From positions 124,001 through 188,000 of the forward strand of contig NZ_CP049933.1 of NCBI RefSeq assembly GCF_011382985.1: a stretch of 64,000 bases of DNA. Reading direction: 5' to 3'. The notes below the pieces were generated by a model, which saw only the letters and a list, made by a program, of their open reading frames with translations, had not been told where the DNA came from and made no database searches. The position numbers and the translations under genes were made by a program. Of the stretch, positions 17,175-25,841 are shown piece by piece. Source of the stretch: Leucobacter coleopterorum. Its GTDB lineage: Bacteria > Actinomycetota > Actinomycetes > Actinomycetales > Microbacteriaceae. Positions within the stretch are counted from its first letter, which is position 1, and every line of letters begins with the position of its first letter.

Positions 17175-18608
17175 ATGGCCGTACATTTAGATCAGGGCGT
17201 CGCGAAGCTCCCTCCGCTCACGGACGGACCTCACCGACGCAGACTCGGCGTTGTAGCGCTGATCGCCACCTTCGGCGGCCTTCTCTTCGGCTACGACACC
17301 GGTGTGATCAACGGCGCACTGCGCCCAATGTCGGCCGAACTTGGGCTCACCCCCTTCACCGAGGGTGTCGTTGCCAGCTCCCTCATCTTCGCGGCAGCGC
17401 TCGGCGCGATCCTCAGCGGCCGCCTCTCTGACGCCTGGGGCCGCCGCAAAACCATCATCCTGCTGGCCGTATTATTCTTCGCGGGAACCGTCGCAGTAGT
17501 CATCGCACCCGGCCTCGGCACACTGGTCGTCGGTCGCATCCTGCTCGGCCTCGCGGTCGGCGGTGCCTCAACGGTCGTGCCGGTCTTCCTGGCCGAGCTC
17601 GCTCCCTATGAGATTCGCGGATCCCTCTCGGGTCGCAACGAACTCATGATCGTGGTCGGCCAGCTCGCCGCCTTCGTCATCAACGCGATCATCGGCAATG
17701 TCTTCGGCCACATCGAGGGTGTCTGGCGCATCATGTTTGCAATCTGCGCACTCCCCGCGATCGCGCTCTTCTTTGGTATGTTGCGCATGCCCGAGTCACC
17801 GCGCTGGCTTGTGGATCACGGCCGCGAAGACGAGGCCCTCACCGTTCTGCAGTCTGTGCGTGCGAGCGATCGCGCCGTTGCCGAGCTCGGCGACCTGACC
17901 GCCCTCGCCCGCGCCGAGAAGGAACACCGCGCCATCAGCTGGCGCGCCATCTTCACGAACAAAAACCTGCTCAAGATCCTGCTCATCGGCATTGGGGTCG
18001 GCATCGCCCAGCAGCTCACCGGCATCAACTCGATCATGTACTTCGGGCAGACCGTGCTCATCGAGTCGGGTTTCGACGAGAGCGCAGCCCTCATCGCAAA
18101 CATCGCACCGGGCATCATCGCCGTTATTGGTGCGATCATCGCCCTTTCCATGATGGATCGTTTCGACCGCCGCAAAACCTTCATTTTGGGCTTCTCGCTC
18201 ACCACGGTCAGTCACCTGCTCATCGGCCTCTCGTCGATGCTGCTGCCGGTCGGCAACCCGCTTCGTCCGTACATCATTCTGGTGCTGGTCGTGATCTTCG
18301 TCGGGTCCATGCAGACCTTCCTGAACGTGGCGGTTTGGGTATACCTCTCCGAGATTTTCCCGCTGCACATGCGCGGATTCGGCATGGGCATCTCGGTGTT
18401 TATGCTCTGGATCGCAAACGGTTTCCTGTCCCTCTACTTCCTGTCGCTGGTCGACGCGGTCGGGATCACCGGAACCTTCTTCCTCTTCGCCGCAGTCGGT
18501 GCGCTCGCGCTCTTTTTCGTGTGGCGCTGCGTGCCCGAGACCCGCGGACGCACGCTCGAGGCCCTCGAAGAAGACGTCACCACGGGCGCCATCTACCTGC
18601 GCAACTAG
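17175..18608 (+). CDS. MFS sugar porter, probable myo-inositol transporter
   Basis: The 477-residue, 12-helix protein carries the sugar porter signatures in order: GLLFGYDTGVINGAL in helix 1, GRLSDAWGRRK after helix 2, PESPRWLV before the central loop, QQLTGINSIMYF in helix 7, and PETRGRTLE at the C-terminus. This composition is closest to bacterial IolT-type inositol/proton symporters. The ATG at 17175 has AGGGGA five bases upstream. The inositol-type operator upstream supports the assignment. Confidence 0.85.
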   Translation: MAVHLDQGVAKLPPLTDGPHRRRLGVVALIATFGGLLFGYDTGVINGALRPMSAELGLTPFTEGVVASSLIFAAALGAILSGRLSDAWGRRKTIILLAVLFFAGTVAVVIAPGLGTLVVGRILLGLAVGGASTVVPVFLAELAPYEIRGSLSGRNELMIVVGQLAAFVINAIIGNVFGHIEGVWRIMFAICALPAIALFFGMLRMPESPRWLVDHGREDEALTVLQSVRASDRAVAELGDLTALARAEKEHRAISWRAIFTNKNLLKILLIGIGVGIAQQLTGINSIMYFGQTVLIESGFDESAALIANIAPGIIAVIGAIIALSMMDRFDRRKTFILGFSLTTVSHLLIGLSSMLLPVGNPLRPYIILVLVVIFVGSMQTFLNVAVWVYLSEIFPLHMRGFGMGISVFMLWIANGFLSLYFLSLVDAVGITGTFFLFAAVGALALFFVWRCVPETRGRTLEALEEDVTTGAIYLRN

Positions 18609-18674
18609 CTAGCTCGCGCGGTTCGGGATCCGGGCCTTTCTCGGCTAACCGCTCGCCACATCTACATCGATCAC

Positions 18675-18723
18675 CCACAACTCCATCAACTATCACGCGG
18701 TAGCTGATGGAGTTGTGGTTTTT
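18675..18723. terminator. Rho-independent terminator
   Basis: A 14-base perfect stem (18675-18688 with 18705-18718) encloses a 16-base loop and is followed by five T. It ends the sugar porter transcript and could also act on the convergent TetR gene. Confidence 0.85.
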
Positions 18724-18738
18724 GATGTGTCTCTGGCG

Positions 18739-19341
18739 CTACCGCACAGTGTTTGACGCGCCCACCAGTCGGCCGACGAGTTGCATGAGTGATGCGCGTC
18801 GGTTTGCGGGGGTATCTTCGGGGGTGCCCGCCATGATCATGCTGACGAGTTGTGGTGAGGTGAACCACCAGGTTGTGATTGCCATGACTGCCGAGAATAG
18901 GTAGGCGGCCGCCGGGTCGACGACAACGGCCCCCTGTTTCTGGGCAGCGCTGACCGCAGCGACCTTGTCGGCGTAGTGGGCGGCACGCTCGCTTTCGGCG
19001 ACGATCTCGGTACCGGGATCTTGCAGCGCCTCCCAAGACATCAGTCGAAGAAGGTGCGGGTACGAAAGATGGTAGTCGTACACTTGGCCGGCGTAGTCCC
19101 CGAGGTCCATTGCCTGGGTAGGGGTGAGCGGAACGGCCTCGGCTAGTTTGGCGAGCTCTGCTTCGAGCACTGCCACAAAGAGTTTCTGCTTGCTGCCAAA
19201 GTATTGGTAGATCCGCTCTTTGTTGACACCAGCCGTCGCCGCGACCCGGTTGATCCTCGCCCCTTCCGGGCCGTGGGCCGCAAACTCAATCACGGCCGCA
19301 TCGAGCAGGAGCTGTCGAGTGCGCTCGGTATCCCAGGCCAT
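18739..19341 (-). CDS. TetR/AcrR family transcriptional regulator
   Basis: The 200-residue protein has a TetR helix-turn-helix (LLLDAAVIEFAAHGPEGARI, then VAATAGVNKERIYQYFGSK) and a helical effector domain with Trp-rich C-terminal helices. It is divergent from the SnoaL-like gene, with two CCAACTG-type dyads between them. Its recognition helix equals that of the TetR at 10018-10581, suggesting paralogues that see the same DNA word. Confidence 0.9.
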   Translation of the reverse strand: MAWDTERTRQLLLDAAVIEFAAHGPEGARINRVAATAGVNKERIYQYFGSKQKLFVAVLEAELAKLAEAVPLTPTQAMDLGDYAGQVYDYHLSYPHLLRLMSWEALQDPGTEIVAESERAAHYADKVAAVSAAQKQGAVVVDPAAAYLFSAVMAITTWWFTSPQLVSMIMAGTPEDTPANRRASLMQLVGRLVGASNTVR

Positions 19342-19362
19342 GGCAACCCACTTTCACAATTT

Positions 19363-19420
19363 CCAACTGAACAGTTGCAATTTATTCTAACTCGATCTAA
19401 ACTCCAACTGTTCAGTTGGA
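19363..19420. promoter_or_regulatory. Two TetR-type dyads
   Basis: Site 1 has CAACTG (19364-19369) and CAGTTG (19372-19377) around AA. Site 2 has TCCAACTG (19403-19410) and CAGTTGGA (19413-19420) around TT. Site 2 lies just before the SnoaL-like start and site 1 before the TetR start. This is the expected layout for divergent repression. Confidence 0.75.
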
Positions 19421-19426
19421 AATGAA

Positions 19427-19843
19427 ATGAAAGTAGAACTAATGACCACCACACGCGAAACCGTAGATGCCTTCTTTGCTGCCTTTGGCTCGGGAAACCT
19501 CGAGGGGGTCGTAAGCCTCTTCGCTGACACGGTAGATTTCAATGTTCCCGGAGCCCCCAATGTGCCGTGGACGGGTGCCCGCTGCACGAAGTCAGAAGTG
19601 ACAGATTTCTTCACCCTGCTGATACGAGGCGGGCTCACTGAGCCGGAAGAGTTTGTTGTCGACGCCACCATCGTTGATGGCGACGAGGCTGTTGTGGCTG
19701 GTTACTCCCGATTCCGTGTTGTCGCAACGGGCAAGAGCTTCGACAACCCGTTTGCGATTCACTTCACCGTGCGCGACGGGCAGCTGGTTCGCTACCACAT
19801 GCACGAAGACAGCTACGCGATCAGTCAGGCGTTTATGGCCTAG
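19427..19843 (+). CDS. SnoaL-like/NTF2-fold protein
   Basis: The protein of about 138 residues has the cone-shaped NTF2 fold sequence: TVDAFFAAFGSGNLEGVVSLF, then DFNVPGAP, and later FAIHFTVRDGQLVRYHMHEDSY. It resembles ketosteroid-isomerase-like SnoaL proteins of unknown substrate. It is the only divergent partner of the TetR gene, hence the probable regulated target. An in-frame ATG at 19442 (MTTTRE) is an alternative start. Confidence 0.8.
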   Translation: MKVELMTTTRETVDAFFAAFGSGNLEGVVSLFADTVDFNVPGAPNVPWTGARCTKSEVTDFFTLLIRGGLTEPEEFVVDATIVDGDEAVVAGYSRFRVVATGKSFDNPFAIHFTVRDGQLVRYHMHEDSYAISQAFMA

Positions 19844-20074
19844 CCTGTAGCTGCGGGCGCGGGGCCGCCCACGGATCCCTGCGCTGCAGCGCCGCGTCAG
19901 CCTCGCGCAGCACCTGGGCATTGAGAACCCCGGTCTAATTAAACTCATTTGCCATGGGGGAGCTATGCTTGAATACTCAAGGCACGTACTGTTAACCCCT
20001 GTGTAAGCAGTTTGAGGTTTCGGTGTGCCGATTTTTCACCCCGAAAACCACTGTGAGTTGCAAGGAGACCTAGA

Positions 20075-21526
20075 GTGAATGCTGTCTCGCCTGGCTGGTA
20101 TCCAGATCCTGGATCGTCGGGGCAATTGCGATACTGGGACGGGAGCGCCTGGACTGCACACGTTGCAGCGACAGCAAATGTGCCAGTTTCTGTGCCCGTT
20201 CCCGCGGCCGAGACAGCACCTGCGCTCGCACCTACGCCGAAGGGAATTGTGCCAAGGCGAGCCGTGATCGGGCTTGTTGCATTAGCGGCGGCAATGGTGG
20301 TTATCATTTCGGCCGGATCAAGCGTAGTGAATACCATCTGGGATACGCGCATGGCAGAACTTGCGGACGAAGAGGAAAAACTCAACGCGTCATTCCCCAG
20401 CGATGTAGACGCGATGAATGTAGCCATGCAATCTGGTGATCGGGAAGCATTCATTGCAGCCGGTGAGAAAGAAGGGGTCGAGCAGCTGGCCCGCCTCTGG
20501 GATGAAACTAAAAAGATCGGGTGGAAAACGGGTGTAGTCACGGGCGGGGGTTATGCGGATGAAGACCATGACGAAAGGCGCGTGAGCATGATGTTTAGTT
20601 TCGACCTCGGTTTCGAGCTTGATGATGCCACTGGTGATGAAATTAACGGTGGCACGTCCATGCTCCATGGATTCGAGTACGTTGTGAATTTGGGGGAATA
20701 TACAGAGGGAGAAGGCGGGTACGGCAGGGGAAGGTTGATTCAGTCGATAGAGCCGGTTATTCCAATGCCGTGGGACTCCCCTGATGGAGTGTATGCGGCT
20801 CGTACTGAACATGCGGTTGCGTTCGGTGCGGCTTCGGATCGTGAGTATATTGACGCACGTAGTGCAGCGGCTGAGCGAGCCGCCACGTTTGTATTAGATA
20901 CGCTAGCCCCGAGCTGTTCGTAGACCAGATTCCCGGATTAGTTACGATTGTCACAAGCGATGCAAGCCAGTACAAAGCGATGGCCTCAAGGGGTCGTCTA
21001 TCGAATCCCGGGCTGTGATGATGCCCACTGCACGCACACATTTTGAGGGCATTAGCTCTACCAGTGCACCCTCGTAGCCCTGTCGCCAATGGATGAAGCG
21101 GATGTGGCCGAAGTTCTTGTGCATGAGTTCACTCACTCGGTACAGCGCGCCACAATTGGGGAGAGTGAACTCTTCAGTGGGGGCAACGCGAGGCCAGCAT
21201 TCATTGAAGGCCATGCCACGTACGTTCAACACTTGTTTGCTGGTACAACGGATGAGTTCACCAGCGACACTGTCCGTTCCGCCGTTGCAGGAGATCTCAA
21301 CTGGCTGTTAGGTGCCAACGGGGGTTTTGCTGATAAGGAAAGCGTAAATCGCGCATACTTAGTTGCTGGTGCGTACTTCTATTACTTGGCCAACACCGAT
21401 GGCAATATGTCAACATTCGTTCGTGAAGGCGTTAAGGAAGCGGGGTACAATTTGCCGGGTGTTCCGTTGATTGATCCTTACCCGCATGATCAAACTAGTT
21501 GGAAGGGATGGTTGGCTACGCAATGA
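20075..21526 (+). pseudogene. DUF2510 membrane protein with zinc-metalloprotease-like C-terminal part, multiply frameshifted
   Basis: The start is a GTG after an AAGGAG site. The N-terminus holds a DUF2510 motif (GWYPDPGSSGQLRYWDGSAWT), a Pro-rich linker and one membrane helix (about residues 65-88). An extracellular part then runs to a stop at 20923. Coding character resumes, with several frame changes between 20909 and 21071, in a domain bearing HEFTH (within VLVHEFTHSVQR at about 21120). This is the HExxH zinc site, followed by a downstream EGHATYVQ Glu candidate. The reconstructed protein is membrane-tethered with an outward-facing peptidase. Clustered shifts suggest true decay. Confidence 0.6.
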
Positions 21527-21798
21527 CGAACCCTTACCCTGCACCCGCCCTGGCGCCTCGGGCATCTCGTGCGCGAATCAACCGAATGTCTATCGTTGCA
21601 TTCATACTCTCTTTCTTGTTCTTCGGAATTGGAGGGCTCGTCTTTGGATTTATTTCGCTCCGACAGAACTATGTATATGGTCGACGTGGGGTTGGGTTGT
21701 CTTGGGCTGCACTCATTATTGGAATGCTTCACACCAGCGCCTGTATTCTTTTCTTCGTCTTCATTGGCAAATTTATTGCGCATAGCACGGTCTCATGA
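21523..21798 (+). CDS. DUF4190-like small membrane protein
   Basis: The 91-residue protein has a short Pro-rich cytoplasmic start and then two membrane helices (SIVAFILSFLFFGIGGLVFGFISL and WAALIIGMLHTSACILFFVFIG). The two are joined by a basic loop (RRGVGLS), as in DUF4190 proteins. The ATG at 21523 overlaps the stop of the metalloprotease-like gene (ATGA), so it was co-translated with it. Confidence 0.65.
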   Translation: MTNPYPAPALAPRASRARINRMSIVAFILSFLFFGIGGLVFGFISLRQNYVYGRRGVGLSWAALIIGMLHTSACILFFVFIGKFIAHSTVS

Positions 21799-21998
21799 AT
21801 TTGCAATTTTCAAGTAGTGCAGAGCGACGTCGGGGGCGTAACCGTACTGGAGCTTCAGGCTTGCTCCAAAGCAACTCCGCCGCACTAAGTTGTCCCTGGT
21901 GGTCACCCGGATTTGCGGGGGTAAAGAAGCGCGCTTGCCAACAATGTGTTTAGGGCACGAAACATCAAGACCGCTGCCCAGGGCTGGTGTCCGTAGGT

Positions 21999-22690
21999 TT
22001 ATTGGTGGTTTATTGGCGGTCCCATCCGCGGAACCCGACCCTGCAGTGTCGCGTATGCCTCGCGCAGAGCCCTGGCAGCCGCTTCAAGCCCTTCGATGCG
22101 GCCGAGTGAGGCGTCTTCGTGTTCGATGTTGACCCACATGTTCGGGTCGACATTGCGCAAGGCCCGCAAGAATTCCGTCCAGAACGCGGTGTCGTGCCCC
22201 TTGCCGAGTGCCACGAAATCCCAGGCTGACGGCTTTGGTCACTCGTTCGCCCACTCGGCGTCACCGAGGTTCGTCGGAGGGGATCCTGCGGAAGCTATTG
22301 TCGAGGACACCGTTGATCGTCGCGGTTTCTGCGTTGATGCGCACGTCTTTTGCGGCGGCGTGAAACACGAGTTCACCGAGGTGCCTAACGGCGGCCACCA
22401 GATCCATCTGCCGCCAGAACAGGTGCGAGGCGTCGAGCTCGACCCCGAGGTGGGTGGCTCCGGTCAACTCGACCAGCTTGTGCACGACTGCCGAGTTAAA
22501 GACGAGGTTCTGTGGGTGCAACCCAAGCGCAATCTTGACACCGTGGTCGGCAGTAAATCGTTCGATATCGCGCTAAAATCTCGCCGCGATATCCCAGTGG
22601 TAATCGAGCACGTCGAGTTCCACGCATTGAAGACCCCGTTGGTGACACTCGCCCAGGGTTCTCAACCGAGCAAACCCGACATAGTCCGAT
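21999..22690 (-). pseudogene. Sugar phosphate isomerase/epimerase remnant (C-terminal two-thirds)
   Basis: Reading right to left, fragments give GLHPQNLVFNSAVVHKLVE, then LGVELDASHLFWRQMDLVAAV, FHAAAKDVRIN, and finally MWVNIEHEDASLGRIEGLEAAAR. These are the second half of a xylose-isomerase-like TIM barrel with its metal-ligand stretches (ELDASH, HAAAKD, IEHED). At least two frame changes and the loss of the N-terminal part make it a pseudogene. Its 5' side abuts IS630 remains, so transposon insertion probably destroyed it. Confidence 0.65.
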
Positions 22691-22699
22691 GGTTGCGTG

Positions 22700-22954
22700 A
22701 TTGAGGTCAGGGATTGTATCGATGAGCGCGACATGTTTTTCGAGTAGCCGTTGACTCCATCGCTCGAACCCCTCGGGCGGGGTGCTGCAGGCAAGCGTGA
22801 ATCACGCGCGCTTCTACCTCACCGGTCACCTTGGGTTCCGTGAGCGGAGTGAGTCTCTTTTGCGAGTGATGGTGTCAAAGGCCTCACCTCCACAATCGGC
22901 GTATGCTTGTGACACCTTGACCACGGTATCGATGTTCACTCCTGCACGTTCGGA
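22700..22954 (-). pseudogene. IS630 family transposase, middle fragment
   Basis: Directly left of the IS3 element, the minus strand encodes RAGVNIDTVVKVSQAYAD. After frame changes it gives EPKVTGEVEARVI and then TPPEGFERWSQRLLEKHVAL. This is the helix-turn-helix and linker region of IS630-type transposases. It continues the fragment at 24267-24451 on the other side of the IS3 copy; together they are one element split by insertion. Confidence 0.6.
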
Positions 22955-22987
22955 CCTTTACCCCGGATAGTGGACACGGGGTTATGG

Positions 22988-23887
22988 CTACGCTGCAGCA
23001 GCAAGCATAGCTGATTCAAACGCGTCAGGCGCGACTTGCCCGAGGTAGGAGTGGCGGCGCTTCGTGTTGTACCGGTTCACCCACCTGAACACCTCACGGC
23101 GACATTCATGCTCGTCCCGAAACGCTGCCCGTCCGTGCAGGACTTCACGCTTGAGCGCCGCGTTGAACGACTCAGCGAGCGCGTTATCCGCTGAGGAACC
23201 GACAGCCCCCATTGACTGCGTCACCCCCAGCTCTGTACACAACTGCGCGTACGCTTTCGAGGTATAGACGCTGCCGTGATCTGAGTGAAAAATGGTTCCG
23301 TCAAGTGAGCCACGCGCGGCTCTGGCTGCGGTCAGTGCATCACTGACGAGTTCGGTACGCATGTGGTCGGCAAGCGCCCACCCGGCCAGCTTTCTCGAAC
23401 ACAGATCGATCACCGTCGCGAGGTACCAGTTCTTCCCACCCACGATGGGCAGGTACGTGATATCGCCGACATAGCGGGTGCCTGGCGTGTCAGCGGTGAA
23501 GTCACGCTGCACCAGATCAGCGACCTTCTGATCATTGGGGTCAGGGACCGTGGTCTTCACCCGACGCAAGAGCCTGATCCCTGAAAGCCCGTGCTCGCGC
23601 ATCACTCGCGCGACGCGCTTGTGATTCACCCGTTCGTTCTCGGGTGCCCCGTCGTTTAAGTCCGCGGTCACCCGGGGTACCCCGTAGGCGGGATCCCCGC
23701 CAGCCTCACGGTCTTGCGCACGTCTCACTCGCGCAGCAAGCGCTTCGTCGGCTTGCGTGCGGGCGGCCCGTTTCGGGGCAGCTTCCACCCACGCATAATA
23801 CGAGGAGCGAGCAACGTCGAGGACTCGGCATAGCCACTTCACCGGGATGGTGTCACGGTGGTCGTCAATGAACTGGAAGCGGCTCAC
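22988..23887 (-). CDS. IS3 family transposase OrfB (DDE integrase)
   Basis: The 299-residue protein has an HTH_21-like N-terminal part (AYGVPRVTADLN) and an rve integrase core. Asp142 (GDITYLP), Asp203 (FHSDHGSVYTS) and Glu239 (NALAESFNAALK) give the D-D-(35)E triad. The ending (FRWVNRYNTKRRHSYLG) is typical of the family. The triad is complete, so the element may still be active. Its ATG overlaps the end of orfA. Confidence 0.9.
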   Translation of the reverse strand: MSRFQFIDDHRDTIPVKWLCRVLDVARSSYYAWVEAAPKRAARTQADEALAARVRRAQDREAGGDPAYGVPRVTADLNDGAPENERVNHKRVARVMREHGLSGIRLLRRVKTTVPDPNDQKVADLVQRDFTADTPGTRYVGDITYLPIVGGKNWYLATVIDLCSRKLAGWALADHMRTELVSDALTAARAARGSLDGTIFHSDHGSVYTSKAYAQLCTELGVTQSMGAVGSSADNALAESFNAALKREVLHGRAAFRDEHECRREVFRWVNRYNTKRRHSYLGQVAPDAFESAMLAAAA

Positions 23888-24201
23888 CAGTTCATCTCTC
23901 CCGCGAAATATTTGGCTGCCTGGCGGAGAATATCGCGCTCGGTCTCAAGCTTGGCTTTCTCGTTTTTCAGGGCGCGGTTCTCGGCAAGGAGCGCAGCCAC
24001 CTCACCCGTCTCTACTAAGTCGGTAGCAGCGCGGCTGTCACGGTTTGGGGGCGGCGTGGTGCGGTACTTCTGCAGCCACAGCGACAGTGTTGACTTGCCG
24101 ATGCCGAGATCACTCGCGATCGAGTCGAGGGTCGCTCCTTCGGTGGTTTCGTAGAGGTCAACGGCTTGCCGTTTGAAGTCCTCGGAGAATTGTTTGGGCA
24201 T
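23884..24201 (-). CDS. IS3 family transposase OrfA
   Basis: This 105-residue protein begins MPKQFSEDFKRQAVDLYE. It has an HTH (LDSIASDLGIGKSTLSLWLQKYR) and a C-terminal leucine-zipper-like helix (LLAENRALKNEKAKLETERDIL), as expected for the DNA-binding OrfA of IS3 elements. It overlaps orfB by four bases. A frameshifted OrfAB fusion is the usual active transposase in this family. Confidence 0.9.
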   Translation of the reverse strand: MPKQFSEDFKRQAVDLYETTEGATLDSIASDLGIGKSTLSLWLQKYRTTPPPNRDSRAATDLVETGEVAALLAENRALKNEKAKLETERDILRQAAKYFAGEMNW

Positions 24202-24266
24202 GGTTCTATGGTCTCGCTTTCTGCCGGAAAACCCGGCATCAGCGTGTCCACACTTCGGGGTAAAGG

Positions 24267-24451
24267 CCCTTCAGCCACAACAGCCTGCAATGGGACCGGA
24301 CCATCACGTCCGGGGCGTTCTCATTGAGTTCGAGGAGAATGCGGGCACGCCTCACGTGTTGCACAGGATGAGCGCCAGTGCGAAGGATCTGCGTAAGTAG
24401 TTCCCGCTCTGCGGAACTCAACGCCACCGGACGAGACTTCGGTCTGGGCAT
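24267..24451 (-). pseudogene. IS630 family transposase, N-terminal fragment
   Basis: The ATG at 24451 opens MPRPKSRPVALSSAERELL, followed by the HVRRARILLELNENAPDV stretch seen at the start of IS630 transposases. Reading ends at the IS3 end near 24266. The next part of the same protein is on the far side of the IS3 copy (22700-22954). Confidence 0.65.
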
Positions 24452-24817
24452 CACTCCTCGGTCCTTACGGGCCGTTACAGTATCACCCGTGCACCTCAAA
24501 GATTCCAGCAAACACAACGAATATTAGGAGCGACACACTACTAGGTTGGATCGCGTGAAGTGGCAGTGGCCCCGATGAATGCACCGGGGCCGCTGTCGTT
24601 TGCAGTGCCGCATCTGACTCGCGCGGCACCAGCGAGGCCGAAGCTGGGTGTGCAGATGCGCAATATATTGCCGCAAGGGCCATACAATAGACCTATTGTC
24701 CTATCAAACTTAAAACCTTGTATCGAAGCGTTAGGGCAATGGGGCATTCAGCCGGCCGATCGTGTCGACTCGTGCACCAACCGAAAGCACCGAGCCCTAA
24801 CCCAGTAAGGAACCGCA
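24452..24817. other. Intergenic leader of the inositol dehydrogenase gene
   Basis: No gene is supportable here. The left part probably includes the outer end of the IS630 remnant. The right part carries the putative operator at 24684-24707 and the untranslated leader of the dehydrogenase gene. Confidence 0.5.
24684..24707. promoter_or_regulatory. Putative inositol-regulon operator upstream of inositol dehydrogenase
   Basis: ACAATAG (24684-24690) and CTATTGT (24693-24699) form a 7-bp inverted repeat. Its right arm overlaps the 16-base word CCTATTGTCCTATCAA (24692-24707), shared exactly with the iolE-like leader. It sits 110 bases upstream of the start codon. Confidence 0.55.
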
Positions 24818-25840
24818 ATGACGCACACACCTGTCCGCTTTGGACTCATCGGAACCGGCCGCATCGGCCAGGTGCACGCAGCCAGCATCGCCGCTTCACC
24901 CGACGCGACGCTCGCCTGGGTGGCCGATCCCTTCATCGACGGCGCAAACGCGGTCGCTGAGCGCTTCGGCGCCACCGCCACCGCAAACGCAGATGAACTC
25001 ATCGCTGCTGGCGCAAGGGGCGAACTCGATGCCGTACTGATCGCCTCACCAACCCCCACACACGTCGACCTCATTGAGGCCTCGGTGCGCGCAGGGCTTC
25101 CCGTGCTCTGCGAGAAGCCAATCGACCTCGATATTGCCCGCGTCGACGCACTGCGTCCGCTTATCGTGGAATCGGGGATCCCGGTCGCCCTCGGATTCAA
25201 CCGGCGCTTTGATCCTGACTTTCAAAGCGCCCGTGCCCGCGTCGCCGCGGGCGAGATCGGCGATCTTGAACAACTCATCATCATCAGCCGCGACCCCGCG
25301 GCGCCCCCGGCCGATTACGTCAAGGTTTCGGGCGGCATCTTCCGCGACATGACGATCCACGACTTCGACATGGCCCGCTTCTTTGTCGACGGCATCGTCG
25401 AGGTGCAGGCAACCGGCACCCGCGCCTTCGATCCCGGTGTGCGCGAGCACGGCGACTTCGACACGGCGGTCACCACGCTGCGAGCCTCCTCGGGTGCGGT
25501 CGTCACGATCATCAATTCCCGCCACAGCGCGATCGGCTACGACCAGCGCATCGAAGCATTCGGCGGCCGCGGCATGCTGCAGGTGGCGAATGCCCCGACC
25601 AGTCTCGTCAGCCTCTCGACCGCAGACGCCGTTGAGGCGAAGCCCGCCTACGGCGAGTTCTTCTTGGAGCGCTACGCCGAGGCGTACTCCGCAGAGCTCG
25701 ATGAGTTCATCAAGCTCGTGCGCGGTGAGGCATCGACCAGCCCCACCTTCGAAGACGGCCGGGCGGCTCTGATCCTCGCCGACGCCGCGCAGCGCTCGGC
25801 AACCGAGGGTGTCGCCGTCGCAGTGGATCTCGGGGCCTAG
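24818..25840 (+). CDS. iolG: Gfo/Idh/MocA oxidoreductase, probable myo-inositol 2-dehydrogenase
   Basis: The 340-residue protein has an N-terminal Rossmann fold (LIGTGRIGQVHA, Gly motif at residues 12-17), the CEKPID motif (Lys100) and the catalytic D177-x3-H181 within FRDMTIHDFDMARFF. This is the inositol dehydrogenase arrangement, oxidising myo-inositol to scyllo-inosose with NAD+. A TAAGGAA site precedes the ATG. The next gene starts one base after its stop, so the two form an operon. The shared operator with the iolE-like gene supports the role; related polyol dehydrogenases cannot be excluded. Confidence 0.8.
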   Translation: MTHTPVRFGLIGTGRIGQVHAASIAASPDATLAWVADPFIDGANAVAERFGATATANADELIAAGARGELDAVLIASPTPTHVDLIEASVRAGLPVLCEKPIDLDIARVDALRPLIVESGIPVALGFNRRFDPDFQSARARVAAGEIGDLEQLIIISRDPAAPPADYVKVSGGIFRDMTIHDFDMARFFVDGIVEVQATGTRAFDPGVREHGDFDTAVTTLRASSGAVVTIINSRHSAIGYDQRIEAFGGRGMLQVANAPTSLVSLSTADAVEAKPAYGEFFLERYAEAYSAELDEFIKLVRGEASTSPTFEDGRAALILADAAQRSATEGVAVAVDLGA

Positions 25841-25841
25841 C

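Larger units (their letters stand above)
22955..24266 (-). mobile_element. IS3 family insertion sequence
   Basis: The element carries overlapping orfA and orfB on the minus strand. Imperfect terminal inverted repeats match at 21 of 24 bases: 22955-22978 (starting CCTTTACCCC) and 24243-24266 on the opposite strand. No clear target duplication is visible, so the exact ends could differ by a few bases. Remains of an IS630 transposase lie on both sides, showing that this copy inserted into an older element. Confidence 0.8.
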
